Assembly: GCA_019918135.1 (NCBI GenBank)
Contig: WBZZ01006672.1
Span: 1-64,000 of the forward strand
DNA from: Paulinella micropora
Taxonomy: Eukaryota; Cercozoa; Imbricatea; Euglyphida; Paulinellidae
Direction: 5' to 3'
DNA length: 64,000 bases
Both the position numbers and the translations under genes were made by a program. The notes beneath the pieces were generated by a model. It was not told the origin of the DNA. It did not search any database and worked only from the letters and a program-made list of their open reading frames with translations. Position 1 is the first letter of the stretch, and every line of letters begins with the position of its first letter. This document shows, in pieces, positions 42,553 to 52,809 of the stretch.

Positions 42553-45500
42553 CTATAATAAGCATGAGATTATTATTTTGTTTTCTAAATTAACTACCTT
42601 TTCTGATAATTGTTGAACCGCTTTAATTAATGGGGCGATAAATTCGGAATAACCTATACCATAACCGACATCACCACTATCAACACATTTAACATCTTCT
42701 GGATTAACGCTCACACCCTTCAATTCGCATTCTTTTCTTTGCTTTGGACACGGAACCATAATTGTTTCTTTTATAAAACCGCCAAAATCTAGCATATTCA
42801 TTTCTGTTAGTATTTCTTCTAATTCCTGTGCTATTAAACCCGTTCTCTGTTTCTTGTTGTCATCAATCATACGATAGCAGACTGGATTTAACTTATTAAT
42901 AAAATCTAAGCCTAAACACTCTTTTATGTCTTCTTTTTTTCTCCTGTCTGAATATTGAATTGGATTAGACGATACCCATAATTGCCCATCGCTTGCTCTT
43001 AAAGACATTAAAACAGCATTACGATTTTCCCATATAAAACCTCCCGTTGTGTTCGTGCCACATCTAAATCTTAAAGCATAACTTGTTATACCACCTCCAA
43101 CGCCACCTGCTAGTGCTGTTCCTCCACTTAATGATTTACTCGCACCAGATTGAGACGTATAAATTCCCCAGTCTGTATTTGCTGTCTCCCACATAAATAT
43201 TCCTCTCGCATTTGTTCCGTCTGTTCTCCTTGTATTCCTGTCTTTGCTCCACTAGTTAATGTTGTGGTCGTTAGCACTCCCGTGTATGTAATACCTGCAT
43301 TTGCTGTTATTAATTCACTCGCCGTTATTGCCTTTGTTGTTAATAAGCCCGCTGTATCAAGTTCAAGAGCCACAGACCAAGGAACAGCAGTCCCAACACT
43401 TTTCCCACTATCATACAAAAATCTAAGTTTGTTGGAAAATTTATTAATTAAAAGTTTGAACTCGCATAACTTGATTTCCATCCCGCGCCATCTAAATAAG
43501 CATCAAAACCCATATTTATGCTATTATGTCCTAAATTAAATAGTCAAAATGTAGGATATATATCTTCTGTTGTAATCGCTTGCATGTGTGCTCCAGCAGT
43601 ATTATTATTAAAAGTCCCATACAATTCTAAACCCGCTGTCGTACCTATTCCTTTTGTTGTGTTTCCTATAATTATTAGTTTGCCTGTTGCTGTTGTTATT
43701 TTATCACTCGTCGTTAATGTTTTTGTTGATATCCCCGCACTAGCCGTTATCAATCCTTTTGTCCATAAAGTTCCGTTTGCCCCATTTAATGACATTAACA
43801 ATTGCTCATTAGAATTTTCCCACACAAAACATCTGTTGAAGCAAAACCAGACCTAAATCTTATAGCAAAGCCCGAAATATTGTTGCCTGCAACCGCAGAC
43901 CCTCCAGATAGACTTTTACCTGCCCCTGGTTGAGCCATATAAATCTCCCATCCTGTGTTATCTGTATCCCATAGAAATATACCCTGTCCAGTTCCTCCAT
44001 CTACTTTATTTTAAATAGATAACTTGCAACCTCCATCTACTGTTAATAATCCGCTCGCCGTTAATGCGGTTGTAGTCATGCCAGCAGTTGAAGTAATTGA
44101 TGTTCCTGTTATTGTTCCAGCACTTGATATGTTGTTTGAGTTCATATCCAAAGCACCATAAAACCGCATACCACCAGCATGGTTAAAACGGACAATGTCA
44201 GATGAAGCACTTTTATTATCCAAAAGTTTTGAAATATAAAGACCTGCTCCTTTTACATCAAATGCTACATTCGTAAATACATAACCCCTTTGGTTCGCGG
44301 TTCCACTTGTAGCAGTATTTAGAGTAAATAAGAAATATTGATAATCACCTGATGTCTGTGAAAAGAATATATCTCCTCCATTTTGGTTTAATATCCTCGC
44401 CCCATTATATGTTATATTTCCACCATTAATGATTTCTTGAATATTAAAATCGGCCGTTTGTGTTGAAGTTAGATATTTTATCGTAGTGCTCGCCCCATTA
44501 AATGTTTTACTTCCTGTTATGGTTTGGTCCGTTGTTAGTTTTACATTTTGTACATCTAATGTATCCACATAACTTTTGTTTGCTCCGTCCGTTGTTGCTG
44601 ATAGTGTGGCAAAGTTTGTTATTCTGTTGTTGTTCAAACTTAATGTTGTTCCAGTTGCGGTTATAATTAAAGTATTACCTGAATATAACTCTACATATGA
44701 ACCAGTTATTTGTATCGGATAAAAGGTCGCTGTTGCTATTTTCTGTGCTGCAATCATTCCTATTTTTGTATCAAAGGCGATGCCGATGCCTTCAAAAGTA
44801 GCAGGATTGGATGAACCACTTACTTCTAAAGTTGATGTAAATTTTTTATTTCCTGCTATGGTTTGGTCTCCTGTTAGTTTGACCACCGAACCATCAACTG
44901 CAAGAGTGGTGAGATTAATTCCATTATATGTAGAAGCGCCTGAAATAGCATAACCACCCATATTTTATGCTCCTGTCATACTGGCTGTGCCGTCTAATCT
45001 AAGAAAGGGCGATGTCACATTTCGCGATTGTCCTGTGCTATAAATAAGCAGTTGATTATCTGTTGCTGTTGTTATATTCACATCAATATGTGTATCAATA
45101 CTTCCACTTGCTGACACTTTCGCGTTGTTGGAGTCGTGCTCAGATAACCAAGTTGCGATAGCCCTACCATTTAGTTGATTTACATTTGTAATGTTTTGGT
45201 TGTTCATATTTATTCCTCCCGTCATAGTGGCTGTGCCGTCTAATCTAAGAAAGGGTGAAGTCGTATTTCTCCGTTGTCCTGTGCTATAAATAAGCAGTTG
45301 GTTATCTGCTGGGAAGCCTGTTATTGTCACATCGCTGTGGCTATCTATACTTCCACCTGCTGAAATTTTATTATTATTATCATTATGCTCAAATATCCAT
45401 TCATCAACATCTTTGGTATTCAACAAATTAACTCCTGTTATATTCAAATACCCTCCCATATTAATATTGCCGAATTCATCAACATTTACCGGAAATGTTT

Positions 45501-46074
45501 TATTTACCCAGTTTATTGAATGATATGTTAGATAACTATTAGTGGCTATTGGTGCGTTTATGACTACATCAGAAAGTGTGTCAATTGAACCGAGGGCAGT
45601 ATTCTTCCATTTACCATCTACATCATTATATGTTAAGTATTGACCGACCAATTGTGCAGATATGTTTGTGTCTATCAAATTGTATAAACTGGTTTGGTGC
45701 GGATTGGAAGTATTGCTTCTGTGTTGAGTTGAGGCTTTGACTTCGTCGTTGTCCCTCACTCGTTGTTCTGTATAGTATAAATCTTTTCCTTCTTTGATGT
45801 CTGATGTTGATTTTAAAGCGAGACGTGTGTCAAAGCGGTTATCAGTCCAATAATAATTAAGCCCTTCTTTTAGGTCTGTTGTTGATTTTAAAGCGAGACG
45901 TGTGTCAAATCGCGCATCGGTATAATAAAGATTTATTGGGTCGGAATCTTCTGGCACTCTGTCAGTGTTTAAACCCACTATGTTCGTGTTCGTTAGATCT
46001 AAATTTTTTATATCCAGTGAGTCCACCGCAATTTCTGACAAGCCTAAGAGCGACTTGAAGGAGGAACCTGACAT
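42553..46074 (-). pseudogene. Long fibre protein with S74-type intramolecular chaperone, Polinton (broken)
   Basis: Reading from the N terminus there is MSGSSFKSLLGLSEIAVDSL, then repeated YYTDAR/YYWTDNR-FDTRLALKS units, then two long repeats containing DNQLLIYSTGQ and SPFLRLDGTA, then a Gly/Thr-rich beta-helix-like shaft. The C-terminal domain has YSDRRKKEDIKECLGLDFIN and TGLIAQELEEI. This is the S74 (endosialidase chaperone) signature, which trimerises phage tail fibres and then cleaves itself off. The gene would encode a host-binding fibre of well over 1000 residues. It is broken, with about five breaks. Confidence 0.85.
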
Positions 46075-46138
46075 ATTCGTATATTAATTAATTATTTATT
46101 TATTTAAAAAATACTAAAATATAATAATCTTAGTATAA

Positions 46139-46665
46139 ATGCCGTCTCCCGAAGCAAGCCGACAAAATTGGGGAAAAGCAGTTGATGGAATTAAACAAAA
46201 AGCAAAGCAGAGAAAAATGGAACACGCCAAAAAGGTTTTGGAACAATACCGAAATGCGATTAAAAATGAAGACGAAGATATGGAACGAAAAATAGCAGAG
46301 ATAGAAAATAAGAATTTAGCAACGGATATCATTAATGAGAAGGATCAAGATGACACACCCGAGCAGAGTGAGAGTGAAGATGAATGCGATTTTACTGATA
46401 TCATCGCTGAAAAGATGGCGAAAATGAAGATAAGAAGAAAGAAAGCGGAACCTAAATCAGAAAAGAAGAAGAGTAAGAAACCGTAGCCTGAGCTGGAGAG
46501 TGAAGAAGTGAAAGCGAAAGCGAAAGTGAAGAAGAAGCATCAAAACCGAAGAAAGGGAAAGGTAAAAAATCAAGCAGTGTGAGTGTGAAAGTATATAATC
46601 AATCTTCTGGTGCTAAGAAAGAAAAAAATAATGATGATGTCTCAAGAATGTTTTTAAAGTTTTAA
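46139..46665 (+). pseudogene. Highly charged Polinton protein (broken)
   Basis: MPSPEASRQNWGKAVDGIKQ begins a Lys/Glu-rich, coiled-coil-like protein with an acidic middle (SESEDECDF) and Lys-rich repeats toward the end. The family is unknown; similar charged proteins in Polintons and adenoviruses are core or scaffold proteins, so this is a guess. Its end overlaps the end of the methylase gene by a few bases. It is broken, with about two breaks. Confidence 0.5.
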
Positions 46666-47400
46666 AAGTTTGAAATTAATAATTCTCTTACTGATTTTCT
46701 GTCAGAACCATTTAATACATAAGTTGTTTTCACTTCTCTTTTCTTATAATCTTTAAAAAGATGTTTCATTTTTTCGGAATAGTTATAAGACAAAATAAAT
46801 TTTCCTTTTATTCCTTTCAACACATTAAATATTTATTCTGGTGATACGTAATGATTATATCCTCATCCTTTTTTTTCACCTTCTTCATATGGTGGATCTA
46901 GATAGAAAAATGTGTCTGGTGTGTCATATTTTTTTTATCACTGCTTTAAAGTCTTTATTTAATACTATAGTGTCTTTCAATATATCTTTTATTTTTTCTA
47001 TGTTTTTCTTGAAATTATCTCTTGAAGCAGGGCGATATAATCTTTTTGATCGGCGAAAGAATTTCTATTTCCACGGAATGAATTGAATGATAAATATAAA
47101 TTTCTGTAAAGTCTTATACTTGGTTCTTTGAATTTAGTTTTCTTTTGTTCTTGAAGGTGTACAATCATATTTATTAATTGTTTCTGCTGACACTTTCTTT
47201 ATATCTTTCCATATGTGATAAATATCTTTATCTAAATCATTGATTACTTCCAAATTGACAGGTTCTTTTTTTCTAAATATGCTTCCAGCACCGACGAAAG
47301 GTTCCACACAAACTTTGTGAGATAGTATTAATGGAATAATTACTTTTTTCAGAAAATGTTTTCCTCCTACCCTAGGAAAAAATGTTATAGTATATATCAT
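46662..47400 (-). pseudogene. dam: D12-class DNA adenine N6-methyltransferase, Polinton (broken)
   Basis: Near the N terminus, FFPRVGGKHFLKK and VEPFVGAGSIF form the SAM-binding motif of Dam-type enzymes. NDLDKDIYHIW follows, and toward the end FFYLDPPYEE is the catalytic DPPY motif. Such enzymes methylate adenine in short sites; in mobile DNA they can protect or mark the genome. The start codon overlaps that of the divergent integrase in CATG (47398-47401), so the two probably share a bidirectional promoter. It is broken, with about four breaks. Confidence 0.85.
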
Positions 47401-48360
47401 GGACAATAAACATATAATTATTAATACAGAAGACACACCTACGGGGGAAGTAGTTAAAACAAAAGAAGAAGAAGCCCTTGAAATTCACCACCAGAAAAAG
47501 AACCCGAAAATATGGAACACGATATGGGTTGATAAACCATTAGACCAAGTTTTCTTAGACTTAGCAGATATGAGTAAGATAAAAGATAAGAAAGGAAATA
47601 AAGGATATGCTTGGATGCTTGTTTGGATTGATTGTCATTCAAGATATTTAATAATCATTCCATTAAAAAATAAAACAGCGAAAGAAGTCTATTATGCTTT
47701 AAAATCAATCAAATATAAACCAAAATCAATTACTACCGACAGCGGGGGAGAATATGCGACCCGCGAATATTTTATTGAAATGGAATTAGACATGATGTTG
47801 TTGAAGTCGGCGACTATAAAGCCTTAGCGGTTGTTGATAGAGTAATAAGGAGTATTAGAAGATGGCTTGACCTCTTATTTGAAACCAATCGTAATTTTGA
47901 TTTGGTCAGTTATATTCAAGACTTAGTCAATGCTTATAATCATAAAGTTCATAGAGGAATTCAGGCTAAACCGGCGGAAGTATTTTTGGAAGAGACGAAA
48001 ATACCCAAAAAATCACTCGTGATCATTTAATAGACACATTTAATGTTGGCGATAAGGTCCGTCGCGAACTTACACGGAGAACATTCGAGAAAGGCGGAAA
48101 ACAGTTTAGTAAGCATATCCATACAATCATCGGTCGACGATGCTTCAAATGATTTTAAATTCAAATGAACTCGTATCACCTCTGGAACTTTTGAAAACTG
48201 AATTTACTACATCTTTAGATGAAGAAAAGCAAGTAAAAGATAAGGAAAAAAAACTAAGGAACGAAACACACAGAGATTATTATAAAGAGAAAACTTGATG
48301 AAAGTAATGGGAGAACCTCAGATAGAATAAGAAAGAAGAAACAAATATTAGATTTATAAA
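47399..48360 (+). pseudogene. int: Retrovirus-type (rve) integrase, Polinton (broken)
   Basis: The DDE integrase core has the first Asp in VFLDLADMS (near 47,555), the second in ITTDSGGEYATREY (near 47,735), and a final acidic region near AYNHKVHRGIQAKPAEVFLE (near 47,940-47,990). A basic C-terminal part follows. The enzyme inserts the element and makes the 6-bp target duplication seen at its ends. It is divergent from the methylase. It is broken, with about three breaks. Confidence 0.9.
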
Positions 48361-48370
48361 TTGAATACAT

Positions 48371-49044
48371 TTAGAGACCGAATAGATTTAAACCGAGAAG
48401 GTTATCAAAATGTTTAGCAGTAGTCATATGTCTAATTCTATGATAAGTATTATATTTTCCTCCACATACACAACTGATTTTTTTGTTTTTGTTTTCTTTC
48501 AATCTTTCCCTGTTAGTCTCTCTATATGTTTTTTAATATTTTTTGTTGTATTCTTCTAAGTATTCTTTTCTTCTTTCCGATACATATTTCTTTTTATTTA
48601 TGTCAGTATTTTCTTCTCTGTATTTTCTATACCTTTCTTTAACTTTCTCCTTTTGTATCTTATATTTATCTTTGTTAATTTGATAATATTCCTGATTTTG
48701 TTGTTTAATTTTTCTTTATTATACTCTTCCCGTTCTTTGATTGTTCTTCCTTTAATTCTTTTATTAACACAATTTTCTGTATGTCTTATTATTTCTCCTT
48801 CTCTCTTACCAAATTCCATTTTGTTATTACATGGAAACATTTCAATAAGTTTAATGTAGTTATCATCATATTTCAAAACATCAAAAGAATATACATAATT
48901 TCGTTTTCCTTCTTTCCATCTCTTAAATGCTCTTCTATGTTCATGAAGCCTCTTATGTAGTGGGTTAGTAGTAGAACCAATATATATTTGGTCGGTCTGG
49001 TATGAACAAATAGCATAAATTTTTCCTTGCTTGTAATCGGACAT
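48371..49044 (-). pseudogene. GIY-YIG endonuclease with C-terminal zinc-finger-like tail, Polinton (broken)
   Basis: MSDYKQGKIYAICSYQTDQI followed by YIGSTTNPLHKRLHEHRRAF is the GIY-YIG nuclease core (IYAI...YIGST, then conserved Arg and His). A basic linker follows, then CVCGGKY...H...H, a finger like that of the small gene at 29159-29326. Such nucleases occur as homing enzymes and in large DNA viruses. Its place beside the right inverted repeat suggests an accessory cargo gene. It is broken, with one or two breaks. Confidence 0.82.
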
Positions 49045-49125
49045 TGTCCTTTTATGTCTTATTACGTCCTTACACTTAAATGGAATTTTACCACCACACA
49101 CCAGATAACACCAGTTTTGACACAC

Positions 49126-49222
49126 TTGGTGCGGTATAAAAATCCTTTACACCGGATTTGAAAATTTTGGTGCGGTATAAAAATCCTTTACAACAGTTTT
49201 GATACACTTGGTGCGGTATAAC
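49126..49222. promoter_or_regulatory. Three repeats of TTGGTGCGGTATAAAAATCC near the right Polinton end
   Basis: Units begin at 49126, 49167 and 49208, about 41 bp apart (the last one shortened). The TATAAAAA core suggests a promoter or end-recognition element between the GIY-YIG start and the right inverted repeat. No matching array is seen at the left end. Confidence 0.5.
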
Positions 49223-49250
49223 TTGACAACTTTCGGGTAAATTTAATGAT

Positions 49251-49413
49251 ACATACATTTTTCTCGTAGTGTGCTGTAGAAGGCTTTTTGTTTGTTTTTG
49301 TTTCTTTGTATTTATTTTGTCGTTTTATTGGATTTGCTGCAACAACCTAGAAGGTGGCGAGAATTTGAGGTTTTACCGAAAAATTCACTACACCTTTTAG
49401 GTTATCAACTACT
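49251..49413 (-). repeat. Polinton right terminal inverted repeat
   Basis: Reverse complement of 28949-29123 from AGTAGTTGATAACC inward, about 163 bp, with a few substitutions and a small length difference. Confidence 0.95.
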
Positions 49414-49419
49414 CACATT
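49414..49419. repeat. Polinton target-site duplication, right copy (CACATT)
   Basis: Identical to 28943-28948. Its last bases (ATT) coincide with the first bases of the copia D LTR, so the Polinton landed at that LTR edge. Confidence 0.93.
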
Positions 49420-49708
49420 ACAACAAAATATAGTTGTTAGTAATTTCTGACGGCAGTTACTTTAATTATATATATATATATTGATAGGACTGATCTCAAT
49501 CAATGACACTGACTAATTATGCTAGGACGTAATACAACAATTGCTTTTATCAGCAGGCCATGTGCCTGAGTTTACCGCTCTTTTATTGGCGGCAATCTGT
49601 CTACCTAAATAAATTCTCACAATCTGCTCAACCATCAACTACCAAAGTGAACCGGCTCTAACCCGGCCTCTGCCAACTAGACCGTCTGCCGGAGTTTAAT
49701 TTTACATA
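49417..49708 (+). repeat. Copia D, 5' LTR
   Basis: About 290 bp, matching 57262-57555 with roughly seven substitutions and one short indel. It ends right before the putative primer site at 49709. The start is set to within a few bases because the Polinton target duplication overlaps it. Confidence 0.92.
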
Positions 49709-49718
49709 GGGTTATGAG
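49709..49718 (+). promoter_or_regulatory. Copia D putative primer binding site
   Basis: GGGTTATGAG directly follows the 5' LTR. It matches the complement of an initiator-tRNA-Met anticodon stem-loop, as in element B and in Drosophila copia. Confidence 0.55.
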
Positions 49719-50279
49719 TGCTTCTGCTACTACCAGAGAAAACGACGCGGCGACTATTGTTCTGCAAGGGAGAGCGCCGGCGTTCATCGATGGAGTCAAG
49801 GGACGGAGCTGGACGATTGGTTCGCACAAGTGCGAGTGACCTGAGCTCGGTGGAATGCTGGGAGTATGTTGCGCCCCTGAGGGAGGTTCTGGCGTGGAGA
49901 TCGGAGGTCGAGGCGGAGTCAAGCGCTGCATCACCGGACCGTGGTGAAGGGGAGGAGGAAAGGAGAACAAGTCCCGAGCCAAGTCTGGGAAGAAAGGGAC
50001 GGATGCGAGGGGGGCGGAGGCTAGGCAACCGGAGCCTGAACCTGCCGTTCGCCTTACCATGGTTCAACGACGCAAAATACTAGCCAGAAGGGCGCAAATA
50101 TTCATGTGGCTGTATAAGGCCCTTGAGTATGGGTCACCGGCCGAGCGGATTGTCCGTCATCTAGTCAGGGAGCCTACTCTACGACCGGAGGAGATCATCA
50201 ACATCCTGAGGCAAAGATACCAGGGTACCGAGGTGCATCAGATGCAGAGAAGCTGGATCCTGTTTTTGCACTTGGCGAG

Positions 50280-50690
50280 GCTGTGGTGGCAGTAAAATTG
50301 CAGAATGGTCTCAATGCGTTCAGCATAGCCGAAGCGTTTGCCGGCGTGGAGATTCAGGCAGCCGCGCAGACCAAAATCGCCCCCGCCTTCGTACTTCAGG
50401 CGCGGAGTAGCGCCGCTGAGGCGGAATTTGGTGTAACCTCCCTTGAGATCGACTGCTTCGATCGCGGCCACCGACTTGCGCACACGGTTGAACCATTCTT
50501 CCTGAGCTTCGGTCGCCAACGGGAGAAGACACGCACTTAGGCTGCGACAGGTCGTGCCCAGCACGGCCACGGACGGCGGAGACCACGAGGCCACGTGTCG
50601 CAGCAGTTCCTCTGGCAGTGCGTTCAAATGCGCCACGAACGGGCCCGTATGTCCCAGCTTGGGCTTTTTCTTCTTTGAAACGCTTGTCAT
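50280..50690 (-). pseudogene. F-box-like gene, copy 1 (C-terminally truncated), inside copia D
   Basis: MTSVSKKKKPKLGHTGPFVA, then LPEELLRHVASW and VLGTTCRSLSACL, which is an F-box-like segment at about residues 25-55. The rest (KGGYTKFRLSG, GCLNLHAGKRFGYAERI) matches copy 2 until the gene is cut at about 50,280, where gag sequence begins. About 140 residues remain of the roughly 250 in copy 2. F-box proteins recruit targets to SCF ubiquitin ligases; here that is inferred from the motif only. It lies antisense to the copia transcript. Confidence 0.6.
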
Positions 50691-50697
50691 GGCTACC

Positions 50698-51000
50698 TAA
50701 AAAAACAACAACACAAACGTAGACAAACGGGATACGGTGTGGAGGAGGACGTAAAAGGCCACAGAAAAGACCAGGCTCGGCGGAAACATTAAAAAAAAGA
50801 GAAGGGAAGGCAGCCTTGGTGCACCCCACATTAGCACACACAAACAGTCACCCACGCACACAAACACGTCTCAACAGCCAAGCCCAGACGACAAGAAGGT
50901 CTGCAGAAACGACTTCCCCCACTGCCACACATAGACAGCAATATCTGCAGCAACGACTGCCCCACTTGCCACACGAGCGCAAAAAAGAAAGCGGGATTTT
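50698..51000. other. Spacer between the two F-box-like genes
   Basis: A-rich, then CA-rich sequence, with two short direct repeats of the type TCTGCAG(A/C)AACGACT at about 50,899 and 50,943. It probably holds the 3' end of gene copy 2 and the upstream region of copy 1. Its presence shows the cassette was taken as DNA, not as a spliced message. Confidence 0.4.
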
Positions 51001-51041
51001 TAATGATGATGATCGGTACAGATTTTCTGGCTCGCCGCGGT

Positions 51042-51797
51042 CTATTCCAACTCTTCGCAGTCCTCACAGAATCTCTTGCCATCCCGATAGACCCAGTGAG
51101 GAGTGACAGACCCCGTCACACCTTTCTCGAGCAAGTCCGTCCAGGTAAAGAGTCCCTTGTCGTAATTGGCATTCTTCATGTAGACATCTCCTAACAAGTT
51201 GAGCATTTGCACCGACACCATTTGCTTCAGCACGGCCTCGATTTCGGCGCGGCTCTGCACGCAGAATGTTTCGTTGTCCAGGAATTGCGACGTAGAATCA
51301 TTGCATTTACCACATTGCTTGCATAGATCGTCGATGCCGTTGATCCACATCCTGAATCCAATCTTGGTTTTTTCAGTTGAGAGGCTGTGGTGGAAGTAAA
51401 GCTCTACAGCTGTCACGATATGTCCAGCATAGCCGTAGCGTTTGCCGGCGTTGAGGTTCAGGCAGCCACCCAGATCATAATGAACCCCATTTTCGTAATA
51501 CCGATTCCCGGTAACGCCTTCGAGGCGGAAGCTTTTGTAACCTCCCTTGAGGACGACCTCTTCGATTGCGTCGGCCACCGGCCCGCGCACACTGGCAAGG
51601 TGTTCTTCCTGAGCTTCGGTCGCCAACGGGAGAAGACACGCACTTAGGCTGCGACAGGTCGTGCCCAGCACGGCCACGGACGGCGGAGACCACGAGGACA
51701 GATGTCGCAGCAGTTCCTCTGGCAGTGCGGTCAAATGCGCCACGAACGGGCCAATATGTCCCAGCTTTGGCTTTTTCTTCACGGGAACGGCTCTCAT
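51042..51797 (-). CDS. F-box-like protein, copy 2, 251 aa, inside copia D
   Basis: MRAVPVKKKPKLGHIGPFVA, then LPEELLRHLSSW and VLGTTCRSLSACL form an F-box-like N-terminal domain. The middle has KGGYKSFRLEGV and GGCLNLNAGKRYGYAG, shared with copy 1. The C terminus has Cys pairs (CKQCGKC, later FCEDCEELE) that could bind metal. The frame is intact, so it may be expressible. It is a tandem paralogue of 50280-50690 and likewise antisense to the element. The family beyond the F-box is not recognised; an adaptor role in a ubiquitin ligase is inferred. Confidence 0.65.
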   Translation of the reverse strand: MRAVPVKKKPKLGHIGPFVAHLTALPEELLRHLSSWSPPSVAVLGTTCRSLSACLLPLATEAQEEHLASVRGPVADAIEEVVLKGGYKSFRLEGVTGNRYYENGVHYDLGGCLNLNAGKRYGYAGHIVTAVELYFHHSLSTEKTKIGFRMWINGIDDLCKQCGKCNDSTSQFLDNETFCVQSRAEIEAVLKQMVSVQMLNLLGDVYMKNANYDKGLFTWTDLLEKGVTGSVTPHWVYRDGKRFCEDCEELE

Positions 51798-52809
51798 GGG
51801 TTAGCTAGTGTTCAAACACCGGAACAACAAACCTGGTGAGTAATTGGCAATTTAATGTGAGAGATGACATGATGGCTCAACTACGCGACTTCGTTACGCA
51901 CTGCGACTTCCTGGAAGACCACGGGGAGCCGGTTGGAGTCAGCATGCAAATGCAGTTCGTCAAGACGGCGTTGGCGAGGTGCCCAGAGAAGCACCTGTGG
52001 AAACCATTCCTCGATGCACAGGTGGCGGAGCCGTCGAGGGACTGGGCGTTCGAGAATGCCTTCCAGAGATGGGTAATTGCGAATGATGCGCAGCGGTCTG
52101 CAAACAGGGAAGAGACAACGATGTGGGCAGGGCAACAGGCGAAAGAGAGCAAGGGCGACAGGGGCGACAAGGGCAAGATGAAGCTCGAATGCTATAACTG
52201 CACCAAGCCACACAAGTACTTTCGCTGTATGGAAAAATGCCGAATCCCTGGACACGATCGTGTGGGAAGAGCTGCTGTCCTACGCTAAAAGACAGATACC
52301 GCAAGAAAATTCCGAAAGGGAGACAAGCTGCAGAAGGAAGCGGCCAAGGAAGATGGCGGGAAAGGTGGACGCAAGGGGCCGAATGCCGGAAAGCGCCTTC
52401 CTGCCGCGGCCGTGTCATGCATGGCATTCAACCTGCAGGAAAGAAGACCAACGATGAAGGATCCTGTTCCGAGGAGTGTGGACGATGATAAGTACCTGGC
52501 GCCGGCAGCGGACGGGTGGGGACTGCGGCATGTGCCTAGGAAGGGAGAGAAGTCGTGTGCATACATGGCGCAGCGAGACACACCGTTCCTGTTTGCTGGA
52601 CCACCGGAGGCAGAGAGAGAAGGGGACCACAGCAACGGGAGGGTGAACATCGCTGACTTCCTAACTGTGTTCAACAATGCACCGCGTGCGGAGCTACACT
52701 GGTGGAAATGGTATTATAACCTGCGCATAACCCCGGACAATTGGGAGCACTGGGCCGTTGGGCTGGCGGGGCTGAACCATGTGACCAGGATACGCCAGTG
52801 CCATACGAG

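Larger units (their letters stand above)
28949..49413. mobile_element. Polinton/Maverick element, 20,465 bp (broken fossil, gene content near complete)
   Basis: Bounded by terminal inverted repeats starting AGTAGTTGATAACC and by a perfect 6-bp target duplication. It carries the Polinton core set: protein-primed family B DNA polymerase, double-jelly-roll-type major capsid, penton-like minor capsid, adenain-like protease, packaging ATPase and retrovirus-type integrase. It also has a fibre with an S74 chaperone, a D12 adenine methylase, a GIY-YIG nuclease and small basic proteins. It is AT-rich against a GC-richer host gene. Polymerase-side genes are on the plus strand, structural genes on the minus strand. 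About 25-30 breaks are spread over most large genes. The similar repeats and intact target duplication argue for moderate rather than great age. Confidence 0.96.

Noticed and set aside
49126-49222. CRISPR-like array
   Set aside because: Only three short units with similar spacers in a eukaryotic mobile element; it does not have CRISPR structure.
28949-49413. Calling the element a Mavirus-type virophage
   Set aside because: Mavirus shares the integrase, polymerase, capsid, protease and ATPase set, so it was considered. The 6-bp duplication, AGT-type ends and inverted repeats fit Polinton equally or better, and capsid phylogeny would be needed to separate them.
49677-50067. Minus-strand frames in the copia D leader
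   Set aside because: They are antisense shadows of the gag-like coding sequence with no domain of their own.
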